A stretch of 64,000 bases of DNA from Streptomyces misionensis (GCF_900104815.1 NZ_FNTD01000004.1:4108501-4172500), one strand, 5' to 3'; shown: positions 42,762 through 51,882, numbered from the stretch's first letter. The notes: a model not told the origin generated them from the sequence alone. Program-made: numbers and translations.

Positions 42762-43634
42762 ATGGCAACCATGTGGCGGTGTTCCGGGCTCCGCTGGTCC
42801 GAAGAAGGGCCCGTGCTCGGCTGGGAAGGCGGGCGGAGCAGCCGCCTGACCTGGGGGAAGCGCGTCGCCTTCGGCGTGCCGGAAGGGGGCCTGCGGACCT
42901 GCGTCGGGGCGCGGGGCCATGCCTGCCCGGTGCGGGCACCCGTGTCCCCGCGCGCCACCGGCGCCCGCTGTGAGGAGTGCGCGCGTCTGGACCGGGCGCA
43001 CTCCGTGGCCGCCGACACGATCGCCGACGACCCCCGCCCGTACCGCGTCTACCTCGCCTGGTTCGGGCCCGGCATGGTCAAGGTCGGGATCACCGCCGTG
43101 GAGCGGGGGCCGGCGCGGCTGCTGGAGCAGGGGGCCGTCTGTTTCGGCTGGCTCGGGACCGGCCCGCTGATGGCCGCCCGGCGCACCGAGGAACTGCTGC
43201 GCGCCGCGCTGCGGGTGCCGGACCGGATCCCGTACGCCGACAAGCGCGCGGTGCGGGCGGTGCTGCCGGAGGCGGCGGAAGACCGGGCCGCCGAGGTGCG
43301 GGAACTGCACGAGAGGGCCGTCGCGCTGGCGCAGTGGCCACAGTCGCTGCGGCCCGAGCCCTGCGCGGTCGTCGACCACGTACGGGTCTTCGGGCTCGAC
43401 CGGGGGCCGGGCGCCCGCGGGGAGGTCGAGCGGCTCCTGCCGGGCGCGACCGTCAGCGGTGAGCTGGTCGCTGCCGCCGGGCCCGACCTCCATCTGGAGG
43501 TCCGGCCGGGACGGGTCGTCGTGCTCGACACCCGGCTGGTCAGGGGGTGGGGGCTCGTGCCGGCCGCGCCCGGCGGTGCCGTACGGGACGTTCCCGTACG
43601 GGAGTTCGTCCAGGAGCAGGACGGGCTCTTCTGA
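42762..43634 (+). CDS. DUF2797 family protein with a possible GIY-YIG-like core
   Basis: A 290-residue soluble protein. A zinc-ribbon-like set of cysteines and histidine (LRTCVGARGHACPV, then GARCEECARL) lies near residues 46-75. The following YRVYLAWFGPGMVKVGITAVERGPARLLEQGA (shown here as the run from about residue 92, key residues Y, G, KVGIT and R) resembles a GIY-YIG fold. The family assignment is from memory. Members are conserved in actinobacteria without known function. Start: ATG at 42762 or 42771, both without a strong ribosome site. Confidence 0.7.
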   Translation: MATMWRCSGLRWSEEGPVLGWEGGRSSRLTWGKRVAFGVPEGGLRTCVGARGHACPVRAPVSPRATGARCEECARLDRAHSVAADTIADDPRPYRVYLAWFGPGMVKVGITAVERGPARLLEQGAVCFGWLGTGPLMAARRTEELLRAALRVPDRIPYADKRAVRAVLPEAAEDRAAEVRELHERAVALAQWPQSLRPEPCAVVDHVRVFGLDRGPGARGEVERLLPGATVSGELVAAAGPDLHLEVRPGRVVVLDTRLVRGWGLVPAAPGGAVRDVPVREFVQEQDGLF

Positions 43635-43735
43635 GGGACTTCCCAGGGGTTGGCTGAGCGGTGGCTGTGCGTTTCTCAGGAAAAACCAAGACTCGTGAAA
43701 CGCTCTTCTCAGAGGACCCCGACAGGGTGGCCGCC

Positions 43736-44473
43736 ATGACCACGACCTCGCCCCAGGGGCGCACCGAACTGCTGAAGCCGGACGGTAGCCCGGTCCGCGT
43801 GCTGGTGGTGGACGACGAGACGTCGATCACCGAACTGCTGAGCATGGCCCTGCGCTACGAGGGCTGGCAGATCAGAAGCGCGGGCGACGGACAGGGCGCC
43901 CTGCAGACGGCCCGCGAGTTCCGGCCCGACGCCGTCGTCCTCGACATGATGCTGCCGGACATGGACGGGCTGGCCGTCCTCGGCCGGCTGCGCCGTGAAC
44001 TGCCCGACGTACCAGTGCTGTTCCTGACCGCCAAGGACGCCGTGGAGGACCGGATCGCCGGGCTCACCGCCGGCGGTGACGACTACGTGACCAAGCCGTT
44101 CAGCCTGGAGGAGGTCGTCGCCCGGCTGCGCGGGCTGATCCGCAGGTCCGGGGCGGCCGACCGGCGGTCCGAGTCCGTGCTCGTCGTGGGCGACCTCACG
44201 CTGGACGAGGACAGCCACGAGGTGACCCGGGGCGGCACCTCCATCCACCTGACCGCCACCGAGTTCGAGCTGCTGCGCTTCCTGATGCGCAACCCGCGCC
44301 GCGTGCTCAGCAAGGCGCAGATCCTGGACCGCGTCTGGTCGTACGACTTCGGCGGCCAGGCCAACGTGGTCGAGCTGTACATCTCGTACCTGCGCCGGAA
44401 GATCGACGCCGGACGCGAGCCCATGATCCACACCCGGCGCGGCGCCGGATACCTGATCAAGCCCGCCGTGTGA
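43736..44473 (+). CDS. OmpR-family response regulator
   Basis: A 245-residue regulator with an N-terminal receiver (about 22-135, acidic pocket VVDDE, phosphoryl Asp in VVLDMMLPD near residue 68, Lys in VTKPFS) and a C-terminal winged helix (about 150-243, ending HTRRGAGYLIKP). The stop overlaps the start of the sensor kinase, so the pair is translationally coupled. Two direct repeats TTCTCAG lie upstream at 43673-43679 and 43706-43712 and may belong to an autoregulatory site. The pair probably controls the downstream glycosyltransferase genes, which are on the same transcript. Confidence 0.94.
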   Translation: MTTTSPQGRTELLKPDGSPVRVLVVDDETSITELLSMALRYEGWQIRSAGDGQGALQTAREFRPDAVVLDMMLPDMDGLAVLGRLRRELPDVPVLFLTAKDAVEDRIAGLTAGGDDYVTKPFSLEEVVARLRGLIRRSGAADRRSESVLVVGDLTLDEDSHEVTRGGTSIHLTATEFELLRFLMRNPRRVLSKAQILDRVWSYDFGGQANVVELYISYLRRKIDAGREPMIHTRRGAGYLIKPAV

Positions 44474-46140
44474 TGAGCGGACCTCCCCGGCCCCGGCCGA
44501 AACCACGGTCGAGCCGGGTACGACGGTCCACCTCGCGCCCGCCCCGCGCGCCCCGCACCCTGCGCACCCGCCTCGTCGTCGTCTCCGTCCTGCTGATCGC
44601 CGTGGTCTGCGCGGTGATCGGGACCGTGACCACCCTGGCCCTGCGCTCGCACCTGTACGCCCAGCTCGACGGCCGGCTGGACGAGGTCGGCAAGCGGGCC
44701 TCCGGCGCCTTCGCCCCGCCGGGGCAGGGCAAGGGGCCCGGCATGCCGGACGGCGCCCACGCACCGCCTGGCATCGAGCTGGGCCAGTTCGTCGCCCTGG
44801 GCCCGCAGCCGCAGTACACGGTCGTGGCCGTGGTGGAAGACGGCACCGCCACCGAGGGCAAGGTGGGCCGCAAGGCGAAGTCGGCGCCGTACACCAGCGC
44901 CCAGGACCTCGACGCGGACCAGCTCGCCGCCCTCGGCACCGTGCCCGCGGACGGCCACGCGCACACCCTCGGCCTGCCCGGCCTCGGCAGCTACCGCGCC
45001 CAGTACGTCACCGGCCCCAACGGCTCCTTCTACGTGGGTATCCCGACCGAGGACACCGACGGCATCGTCAACACCCTGATCGTCGTCGAGGTCTGCGTCA
45101 CCGCCGCCGGGCTGCTCGCCGCCTGTCTCGCCGGAACCGTCATCGTCGGCGTGGCCACCCGCCCGCTGCGCAGGGTCGCCGCCACCGCCACCCGGGTCTC
45201 CGAACTGACGCTGCACACCGGCGAGGTGAACCTCAGCGAGCGCGTCCCGGACGCCGAGTGCGATCCGCACACCGAGGTCGGACAGGTCGGCGCCGCGCTG
45301 AACCGGATGCTCGACCACGTCCACGGCGCCCTACAGGCCCGCCAGCTGAGCGAGACGCGGGTACGGCGGTTCGTCGCCGACGCCAGCCATGAACTGCGCA
45401 CCCCCCTCGCCTCCATCCGCGGCTACGCCGAACTGACCCGGCGCGGCCACGAACAGGTCGGACCCGACACCCGGCACGCCCTCGGGCGGATCGAGTCCGA
45501 GGCCGGGCGGATGACCCTGCTGGTGGAGGACCTGCTGCTGCTCGCCCGCCTGGACGCCGGCCGGCCGCTGGAGTTCGGGCGCACCGATCTGGTCCCGCTC
45601 GTCGTGGACACCGTCAGCGACGCCCGCGCGGCCGGCCGGGACCACGACTGGCGGCTCGCCCTGCCCGACGAACCCGCACCGGTGCGCGCGGACCCCGCCC
45701 GGCTCCAGCAGGTCCTGGTCAACCTGCTGGCCAACGCCCAGCGCCACACCCCGCCCGGTACGACCGTCACCGCGCGGGTGCGCCGGCAGGGGTCGTGGGT
45801 GTGCGTGGACGTCGAGGACGACGGGCCGGGCATCCCGGACGCGCTGCTGCCGCACGTCTTCGAGCGGTTCGCCCGCGGGGACTCGGCGCGGTCCCGGGCC
45901 ACCGGCTCGACCGGGCTCGGGCTCGCCATCGTGCAGGCCGTCGCGGCGGCGCACGACGGCGCGGTGAGCGTCGAGAGCGTGCCCGGCAGGACCGTGTTCA
46001 CCGTGCGCCTGCCCGCGCTCGGCACCACGTCCGTCCCCGGACCGGCCCGCGCCGCCGACCCCAACAGCCCGCCGCGGCAAGGCGGTTCACACTCACAGCC
46101 CGACCACAGCGCCACCACATCGGTGCGACAGGGCGCCTGA
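44473..46140 (+). CDS. sensor histidine kinase
   Basis: A 555-residue membrane kinase. Helix 1 lies at about 33-56 and helix 2 at about 200-225, enclosing an extracytoplasmic sensor of about 145 residues with a Pro/Gly-rich patch (FAPPGQGKGPGMPDG). HAMP (225-290), HisKA with the phospho-acceptor His in ADASHELRTPLASIRGY (about 305) and HATPase_c with NLLANAQRHTP, DDGPGIP and GSTGLGLAI follow. The ATG overlaps the response regulator stop (TGATG); a GTG one codon earlier is equivalent. The signal sensed is unknown. A glycosyltransferase gene follows after 14 bp. Confidence 0.94.
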   Translation: MSGPPRPRPKPRSSRVRRSTSRPPRAPRTLRTRLVVVSVLLIAVVCAVIGTVTTLALRSHLYAQLDGRLDEVGKRASGAFAPPGQGKGPGMPDGAHAPPGIELGQFVALGPQPQYTVVAVVEDGTATEGKVGRKAKSAPYTSAQDLDADQLAALGTVPADGHAHTLGLPGLGSYRAQYVTGPNGSFYVGIPTEDTDGIVNTLIVVEVCVTAAGLLAACLAGTVIVGVATRPLRRVAATATRVSELTLHTGEVNLSERVPDAECDPHTEVGQVGAALNRMLDHVHGALQARQLSETRVRRFVADASHELRTPLASIRGYAELTRRGHEQVGPDTRHALGRIESEAGRMTLLVEDLLLLARLDAGRPLEFGRTDLVPLVVDTVSDARAAGRDHDWRLALPDEPAPVRADPARLQQVLVNLLANAQRHTPPGTTVTARVRRQGSWVCVDVEDDGPGIPDALLPHVFERFARGDSARSRATGSTGLGLAIVQAVAAAHDGAVSVESVPGRTVFTVRLPALGTTSVPGPARAADPNSPPRQGGSHSQPDHSATTSVRQGA

Positions 46141-46142
46141 CG

Positions 46143-46169
46143 AGAGTCGGTTCCATGCGAACCGACTCT
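46143..46169 (+). promoter_or_regulatory. hairpin that holds the start codon of the glycosyltransferase gene in its loop
   Basis: AGAGTCGGTT (46143-46152) and AACCGACTCT (46160-46169) form a perfect 10-bp stem. The seven-base loop CCATGCG contains the ATG at 46155, and the only ribosome-site-like bases (GAGAG) are in the stem. It could limit translation of the glycosyltransferases relative to the two-component genes, or be a protein-binding dyad. Confidence 0.5.
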
Positions 46170-47456
46170 TCTCCCGACGCGCCCCCCGGCGCCCTGCCGG
46201 CCCGGGAGCACCTGCCGGCCTCGGCCGCCGGCCCGGCCGTCCTGGACGTGGTGGTCCCCGTCCACAACGAGGAGCAGGACCTCCAGCCGTGCGTCCGCCG
46301 GCTGCACGGGCACCTGACGCGCACCTTCCCCTACGCCTTCCGCATCACCATCGCGGACAACGCCTCCACGGACACCACCCCGCTGGTCGCGGCACGGCTC
46401 GCGGCCGAGCTGCCCGGGGTGGGCGTCGTACGGCTGGAGCAGAAGGGCCGCGGCCGCGCGCTGCGCACCGTGTGGTCCGCGTCCGAGGCGCCGGTCCTCG
46501 CCTACATGGACGTCGATCTGTCCACGGACCTCAACGCCCTGCTGCCGCTGGTCGCGCCGCTGATCTCCGGCCACTCCGACCTCGCGATCGGCTCCCGGCT
46601 GGCCCGTTCCTCCCGGGTCGTGCGCGGGCCCAAGCGCGAGCTGATCAGCCGGGCGTACAACCTGATCCTGCGCAGCTCGCTCCACGCCCGCTTCTCGGAC
46701 GCGCAGTGCGGGTTCAAGGCCATCAGGGGCGACGTCGCGCGGGTGCTGCTGCCGCTGGTGGAGGACAGCGGCTGGTTCTTCGACACCGAGATGCTGGTCC
46801 TGGCCGAGCGGGCCGGGCTCAGGATCCACGAGGTGCCGGTCGACTGGGTGGACGACCCGGACTCCACCGTGCACATCGTGCGCACCGCGGCCGACGACCT
46901 CAAGGGCGTGTGGCGGATCGGCCGGGCGCTCGCCACCGGTTCGCTGCCGCTGGACCGGCTCGCCCGGCCCTTCGGCGACGATCCGCGCGACCGTGAGCTG
47001 ACCGGCGTACCCGGGGGGCTGGCCCGCCAGCTGGCCGGCTTCTGCGTGGTCGGCGTCCTGTCGACCCTCTTCTACCTGCTGCTCTACAGCGGTTTCCGGC
47101 AGTTCTGCGGGCCGCAGGCCGCGAACGCGTTCGCGCTGCTGGTGTCGGCCGTCGGCAACACGGCCGCCAACCGCCGGCTCACCTTCGGGGTGCGCGGCCG
47201 GGGCGGCGCGGTCCGCCACCAGGCCCGGGGCCTGCTGGTCTTCGCCATCGGACTCGCCCTGACCAGCGGTTCCCTGGCCGCCCTCGACGCGGCCGACGGC
47301 CACCCCGCGCACTCCACCGAACTGGCGGTCCTCGTCACCGCCAACCTCGCCGCGACCGTCCTGCGGTTCCTGCTCTTCCGCGCCTGGGTCTTCCCCGACC
47401 AGCGGCGGCCGTACGACGCCGGAACCGGCACCCACTCCTGCGAAGGGCCCCGATGA
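46155..47456 (+). CDS. GT2 glycosyltransferase fused to a GtrA-like membrane domain
   Basis: A 433-residue protein of the dolichol/polyprenyl-phosphate mannose synthase type. The GT2 domain (about 30-265) has the nucleotide-sugar motifs VVVPVHNEEQDL, ADNASTD, and the metal-binding YMDVDLSTD. The C-terminal GtrA domain (about 295-420) has four helices. Such proteins make a polyprenyl-linked sugar and help it cross the membrane, feeding GT-C transferases like the next gene, with which it overlaps by four bases (ATGA). It is in one operon with the two-component system, implying regulated envelope glycosylation. Confidence 0.9.
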   Translation: MRTDSSPDAPPGALPAREHLPASAAGPAVLDVVVPVHNEEQDLQPCVRRLHGHLTRTFPYAFRITIADNASTDTTPLVAARLAAELPGVGVVRLEQKGRGRALRTVWSASEAPVLAYMDVDLSTDLNALLPLVAPLISGHSDLAIGSRLARSSRVVRGPKRELISRAYNLILRSSLHARFSDAQCGFKAIRGDVARVLLPLVEDSGWFFDTEMLVLAERAGLRIHEVPVDWVDDPDSTVHIVRTAADDLKGVWRIGRALATGSLPLDRLARPFGDDPRDRELTGVPGGLARQLAGFCVVGVLSTLFYLLLYSGFRQFCGPQAANAFALLVSAVGNTAANRRLTFGVRGRGGAVRHQARGLLVFAIGLALTSGSLAALDAADGHPAHSTELAVLVTANLAATVLRFLLFRAWVFPDQRRPYDAGTGTHSCEGPR

Positions 47457-49642
47457 GCACCTCCCACGACCGCCCGCTCGACGCGTCACCGGGGCCGGCC
47501 GGCACGGCCGTGCCGGGGCCGCCGCCGGCCGCCGCGCCCCGGCCGTCCCTGCCGCACCGGCTCTGGCGCGGCCGTCCGGAGGACCCCCGCTGGGCACGCC
47601 CCGCCCTCCTCGGGCTGCTCGCCGCCACCCTCCTGCTCTACCTGTACGACCTGAGCGCCTCCGGCTACGCCAACTCCTTCTACTCGGCGGCCGTCCAGGC
47701 GGGCAGCAAGTCCTGGAAGGCACTGTTCTTCGGCTCGCTGGACGCGGGCAACGCCATCACCGTCGACAAGCCCCCGGCCTCGCTGTGGCCGATGGAACTG
47801 TCGGTGCGGCTCTTCGGCCTGAACTCCTGGGCGATCCTCACGCCCGAGGTGCTGATGGGCGTGGCGACCGTGGCCGTGGTGTACGCCGCGGTGCGCCGCC
47901 GGTCCGGTCCCGCGGCCGGTCTGATCGCGGGCGCCGTGCTCGCGCTGACCCCGGTCGCGGCGCTGATGTTCCGGTTCGACAACCCGGACGCCATGCTGGC
48001 CCTGCTGATGTCGGTGGCCTGCTACCTCGTCGTACGGGCGCTGGAGGACGGCCGGACGCGATGGCTGGTGTGGGCCGGGGCCGCGATCGGCCTCGCGTTC
48101 CTCGCCAAGACGCTCCAGGCGTTCCTGATCCTGCCGCCGCTCGCGCTGGTGTACGCGGTGTGCGCACCGGTGCCGCTGAAGAAGCGCCTCGGGCAACTGG
48201 CCGCCGCGGCCGTCGCGTTGGTGGTGTCCGGGGGCTGGTGGGTCGCCGTCGTCGAGCTGTGGCCTGCCTCCTCCCGCCCGTACATCGGCGGCTCGCAGCA
48301 CAACAGCTTCCTGGAACTGACCTTCGGCTACAACGGGTTCGGCCGGCTCAACGGCGAGGAGACCGGCAGCGTCGGCGGCGGTGGCGCTCCCGGCGGCGGT
48401 GGCGGCGGGATGTGGGGGACGACCGGCTGGGACCGGATGTTCGGCTCCGAGGTCGGCGGCCAGGTCTCCTGGCTGCTGCCCGCCGCGCTGATCCTGCTGG
48501 CCGCGGGTCTGGTGGCGGCCCGCGGGCGGGGGCGCACGTCGGTCACCCGCTCCGCGCTGCTGGTCTGGGGCGGGTCCCTGCTGACGACCATGGCGGTGTT
48601 CAGCTACATGGCGGGCATCTTCCACCAGTACTACACCGTGGCCCTCGCCCCCTACGCGGCGGCCGTCGTCGGCACGGGCGCCGGGCTGCTGTGGGAGCGG
48701 CGCCGCGAGACGTGGGCGGCACTCGCGCTCGCCGCGTCCGCGGTGGCGGCCGCGACCTGGGGGTACGTGCTGCTCAACCGCACTCCGGACTACCTGCCCT
48801 GGCTGAAGTGGCCGGTTCTGGTGGGCGGTCTGCTGGCGGCCCTCGGCCTGGTCTTCGCGGGGCGTCTCGTGCGGCGGGCCGCCCTCGGCGCGGCGGCCCT
48901 GGCCGTCGTCGCCGCGCTGGCGGGTCCCACCGCCTACACCCTGAGCACGGTGGCCTCCGGGCACGAGGGCTCGATCCCCACGGCGGGTCCGGCGGGCGCG
49001 AGCACGATGGGCTTCGGCGGCGGCCGGCCCGGCGGCGCGAAGGGCGGCTTCGGCAGCGGGGGCAGGCCGGGGGGACAAGGCATGCCGGGCGGTCCGGGAA
49101 TGCCCGGAGGTCAAGGGATGCCCGGCGGTCAGGGGATGCCGGGCGGAGGGAGCGGGAACGGGTTCCCCGGTCCCGGCGGCGACCTCGCCGGCGGTTTCCC
49201 GGGCGGCGCGCGCACCGGCGAGGGCGGGGGCCCCGGCGGCTTCGGCGGGCTGCTGAACGGCACGGACGTCGGCTCGGCGGCCAAGGCGCTGCTGGAGAAG
49301 GACGCCTCCCGCTACACCTGGGTCGCCGCGTCCATCGGTTCACAGAACGCGGCGAGCTACCAACTCGCCACCGGCGACCCGGTCATGGCGATCGGCGGCT
49401 TCAACGGCACCGACCCGTCGCCGACGCTCGCCCGGTTCGAGAAGTACGTGGCCGACGGCAGGATCCACTACTTCATCGCCGGCGGCGCCATGGGCGGCGG
49501 CATGGGCCGGGGCGCGGAGGGCGCCGGGGGCGGCGGCAGCGGCACCGGCTCGCAGATCAGCTCCTGGGTCCAGAGCACCTTCAAGAAGGTGACCGTGGGC
49601 TCGGCCACCTTCTACGATCTCACCCAGCGCGCGAAGGGCTAG
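47453..49642 (+). CDS. GT39-type (ArnT/PMT-like) membrane glycosyltransferase
   Basis: A 729-residue GT-C transferase. About twelve helices (50-500) carry the catalytic region after helix 1 (AITVDKPPASLWPMELS, with the Asp of DKPP) and FRFDNPDAML. An insert rich in Gly (GGGGAPGGGGGG) follows the FGYNGFGRL motif. The extracytoplasmic C-terminus contains tandem GGxGMP repeats (about 540-570) and an alpha/beta domain (about 610-725). It should transfer a sugar from a polyprenyl-phosphate donor, probably made by the preceding gene, to a cell-envelope acceptor. Its start overlaps the upstream stop. Confidence 0.9.
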   Translation: MSTSHDRPLDASPGPAGTAVPGPPPAAAPRPSLPHRLWRGRPEDPRWARPALLGLLAATLLLYLYDLSASGYANSFYSAAVQAGSKSWKALFFGSLDAGNAITVDKPPASLWPMELSVRLFGLNSWAILTPEVLMGVATVAVVYAAVRRRSGPAAGLIAGAVLALTPVAALMFRFDNPDAMLALLMSVACYLVVRALEDGRTRWLVWAGAAIGLAFLAKTLQAFLILPPLALVYAVCAPVPLKKRLGQLAAAAVALVVSGGWWVAVVELWPASSRPYIGGSQHNSFLELTFGYNGFGRLNGEETGSVGGGGAPGGGGGGMWGTTGWDRMFGSEVGGQVSWLLPAALILLAAGLVAARGRGRTSVTRSALLVWGGSLLTTMAVFSYMAGIFHQYYTVALAPYAAAVVGTGAGLLWERRRETWAALALAASAVAAATWGYVLLNRTPDYLPWLKWPVLVGGLLAALGLVFAGRLVRRAALGAAALAVVAALAGPTAYTLSTVASGHEGSIPTAGPAGASTMGFGGGRPGGAKGGFGSGGRPGGQGMPGGPGMPGGQGMPGGQGMPGGGSGNGFPGPGGDLAGGFPGGARTGEGGGPGGFGGLLNGTDVGSAAKALLEKDASRYTWVAASIGSQNAASYQLATGDPVMAIGGFNGTDPSPTLARFEKYVADGRIHYFIAGGAMGGGMGRGAEGAGGGGSGTGSQISSWVQSTFKKVTVGSATFYDLTQRAKG

Positions 49643-49712
49643 CGGAAACGGCAGCGCGGGCAGCGGGGCCGTGCGGGGCCCCGACCGGCCGGAGACAGAG
49701 GAAGGTGTGCCG

Positions 49713-50468
49713 GTGGCGAAGTCGGCGGGGCGGTCGGCGCGGGACAGCGTGTGGCTGCGGGAGACGCCGCGGCGCGGCGGGCGCGCCGGGCAGCCCTCCG
49801 GACTGGACCGGGAGCGGATCACCGCGGTGTCCGTACGGCTCCTGGACGCCGAGGGCCTGGCCAGGTTCTCCATGCGGCGCCTGGCCGGCGAGCTGAACGT
49901 CACCGCGATGTCCCTGTACTGGTACGTCGACACCAAGGACGACCTGTTCGAACTCGCCCTCGACGCGGCCTTCGGCGAACTGCGGCTGCCCGGCGAGGAC
50001 GACCCCTCCGACTGGCGGGAGCAACTCCGGGCGCTGGCCGCCGAGTACCGGCGGCTGCTGGTGCGTCACCCCTGGCTGTCCCGGCTGGCCGGCCAGTATC
50101 TGAACATCGGGCCCCACGCGCTGGACTTCTCCCGCAGCATGCAGCGCGTCCTCGGCGGCTCCGGGCTGCCCGCGCACCGGGTGATGAGCGCGATCTCGGC
50201 CGTCTTCCAGTTCGTCTACGGCTACGGCACGACGGAGGCCCAGTTCATGTCCCGGATCGCCGACAGCGGCCTGACCCCGGACGACTACCACGAGCAGGCC
50301 CTGGACTCGGTGCGGCAGGACCCCGGCATCGCGCAGTTCCTCAAGGACTCCGTGCCCCTCATGGACGCCCGCGGCGGGGGCACGGTCGCCGAGCTGATGG
50401 ACCGTGACTTCACGTTCGCCCTGGACCTGCTGATCGCCGGGATCGAGGTGATGGTCGAACGGGGATGA
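49713..50468 (+). CDS. TetR-family transcriptional regulator
   Basis: A 251-residue repressor. The helix-turn-helix (about 40-85) reads AVSVRLLDAEGLARFSMRRLAGELNV and SLYWYVDTKDDLFEL. The ligand-binding part (95-250) resembles the TetR_C class that binds tetracycline-like compounds. The GTG at 49713 is supported by AGGAAGG seven bases upstream. The gene follows the glycosyltransferase by 70 bp and converges on a PPOX gene. Its target is not evident; no matching operator was found in its own upstream gap. Confidence 0.87.
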   Translation: MAKSAGRSARDSVWLRETPRRGGRAGQPSGLDRERITAVSVRLLDAEGLARFSMRRLAGELNVTAMSLYWYVDTKDDLFELALDAAFGELRLPGEDDPSDWREQLRALAAEYRRLLVRHPWLSRLAGQYLNIGPHALDFSRSMQRVLGGSGLPAHRVMSAISAVFQFVYGYGTTEAQFMSRIADSGLTPDDYHEQALDSVRQDPGIAQFLKDSVPLMDARGGGTVAELMDRDFTFALDLLIAGIEVMVERG

Positions 50469-50490
50469 CGGGGTGCCCCCCCGTCAGGCC

Positions 50491-50961
50491 TCACTCCCCG
50501 CTGGCCAGCCGCGCCGGGAAGCCGCCGGTGGCCACCGGCCCCCAGCGCTCGGGCGTGACCCGGATGATCGACTTGCCCTGCTTGAGCATGGCCGCCCGGT
50601 ACTCGTCCCAGTCGGGGTGCTCACCGGCGATGTTGCGGTAGTACTCGACCAGCGGTTCCACCGAGTCGGGGGAGTCGATCACCTCGGCGGTGCCGTCGAT
50701 CTGCACCCAGGGGCCGTTCCAGTCGTCGCTGAGCACGACCAGGGCGACCCGCGGGTCCCGCTGGGCGTTGCGGGTCTTGGCCCGCTCCGGGTAGGTCGAG
50801 ACCACGATCCGGCCGGAGTCGTCCACCCCGCAGGTCAGCGGAGAGGCCTGCGGGGCGCCGTCGGCGCGGCGGGTGATCAGCAGCGCGCGGTGGCGGGGCC
50901 GTACGAAGTCCAGCAGTTCGTCCAGGGAGACACGGGTGTTGGTCGCGATGTTCGGTGCCAT
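50491..50961 (-). CDS. PPOX-class (F420- or FMN-dependent) oxidoreductase
   Basis: A 156-residue split-barrel flavin/deazaflavin protein of the Rv1155 type. The pattern FVRPRHRALLITRRADGAPQASPL followed by STYPERAKTRNAQRDPRVALVV is characteristic (given here in parts), and the C-terminus has IIRVTPERWGPV. Members reduce small substrates with F420H2 in actinobacteria. The substrate is unknown. ATG start; transcribed convergently to the TetR gene and divergently from the GAF-ANTAR gene. Confidence 0.88.
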   Translation of the reverse strand: MAPNIATNTRVSLDELLDFVRPRHRALLITRRADGAPQASPLTCGVDDSGRIVVSTYPERAKTRNAQRDPRVALVVLSDDWNGPWVQIDGTAEVIDSPDSVEPLVEYYRNIAGEHPDWDEYRAAMLKQGKSIIRVTPERWGPVATGGFPARLASGE

Positions 50962-51177
50962 GGCCGCAGCCTAGAACGCGAAGCGGTGCGCGAGCCTGAC
51001 CCTGCTGGGCACAGGCTCGGCGCGCCGGACCGACGGCCGGTGCGGGCGGCACCGGTGCAAGGTCACTTCACCGCAATGGAGCAGCTAGAGTTCTTCTGTC
51101 CTGTGCTCGCAGTCGGGAATGTGCTGCGGAGCTCTCCTGCGCATGGCCGTACGGTCATGTCAACCGAGAGGTTCGTG

Positions 51178-51882
51178 GTGGCCGCGTCCGACTTTCCCGT
51201 GTACGACTTTTCCGCGTATGACGTCTCCGAAGCGACCCGTTCCCCGGGCGGTCTCGACCTGGCCGAGGCCCTGACGGCGGCGGCGCGCGAACTGCACGGG
51301 AGCCCTACGCCCGGTGCCACGCTGGACACCGCCGTACGGCTCGCGGTGCGCCTGCTGCCCGGCGCCGAACACGCCGGGGTCTGCGAGCTGGAGCGCGGGG
51401 AGGCGCGGCGCGCCCTCGCCTGGACCGACGACCTCGTGCGCGACGCCGAGGTCCCCGAACCGCCGCACTGGGAGCGGCTGTGGACCTCGCCGGTGGTGCG
51501 GGTGGCGGACAGCGGCGGCGCGGACGGCGAGGGCCAGGAGCTGCGCTCGGTGCTGTCCATGCGGCTGCGCGCCGACAAGCGCCGGCTGACCGTGCTGACG
51601 GCCTACTCCCGGGAACCGGGCGCCTTCGACGAGACGGCCGCCCGGCTCGGCCGGCTGTTCACCGCGCATGTGAGCCTCGCCCTCAACTCGGTCACCGTGC
51701 GCGAGCAGTTGACGGAGGCCATGCACACCCGCGACCTGATCGGACAGGCCACCGGCATCCTGATGGAGCGCCTGGAGATCGACGCCCAGGCGGCCTTCGA
51801 CAGCCTGGTGCGCGCCTCCCAGCGGGAGAACGTCAAACTGCGCGACCTGGCCCGGCGCATCGTGGGCGCGACGGAGAACTGA
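51178..51882 (+). CDS. GAF-ANTAR antitermination regulator
   Basis: A 234-residue protein with a GAF-like sensor (about 30-165) and a C-terminal ANTAR RNA-binding domain (about 170-230) containing AMHTRDLIGQATGILMERL and AFDSLVRASQRENVKLRDLARR. ANTAR proteins prevent transcription termination by binding paired hexaloop RNA hairpins. The GTG at 51178 is preferred because GAGAGG lies six bases upstream; an ATG seven codons earlier (51157) is the alternative. I did not find the target two-hairpin motif in the window. A strong terminator follows directly after the stop. Confidence 0.85.
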   Translation: MAASDFPVYDFSAYDVSEATRSPGGLDLAEALTAAARELHGSPTPGATLDTAVRLAVRLLPGAEHAGVCELERGEARRALAWTDDLVRDAEVPEPPHWERLWTSPVVRVADSGGADGEGQELRSVLSMRLRADKRRLTVLTAYSREPGAFDETAARLGRLFTAHVSLALNSVTVREQLTEAMHTRDLIGQATGILMERLEIDAQAAFDSLVRASQRENVKLRDLARRIVGATEN

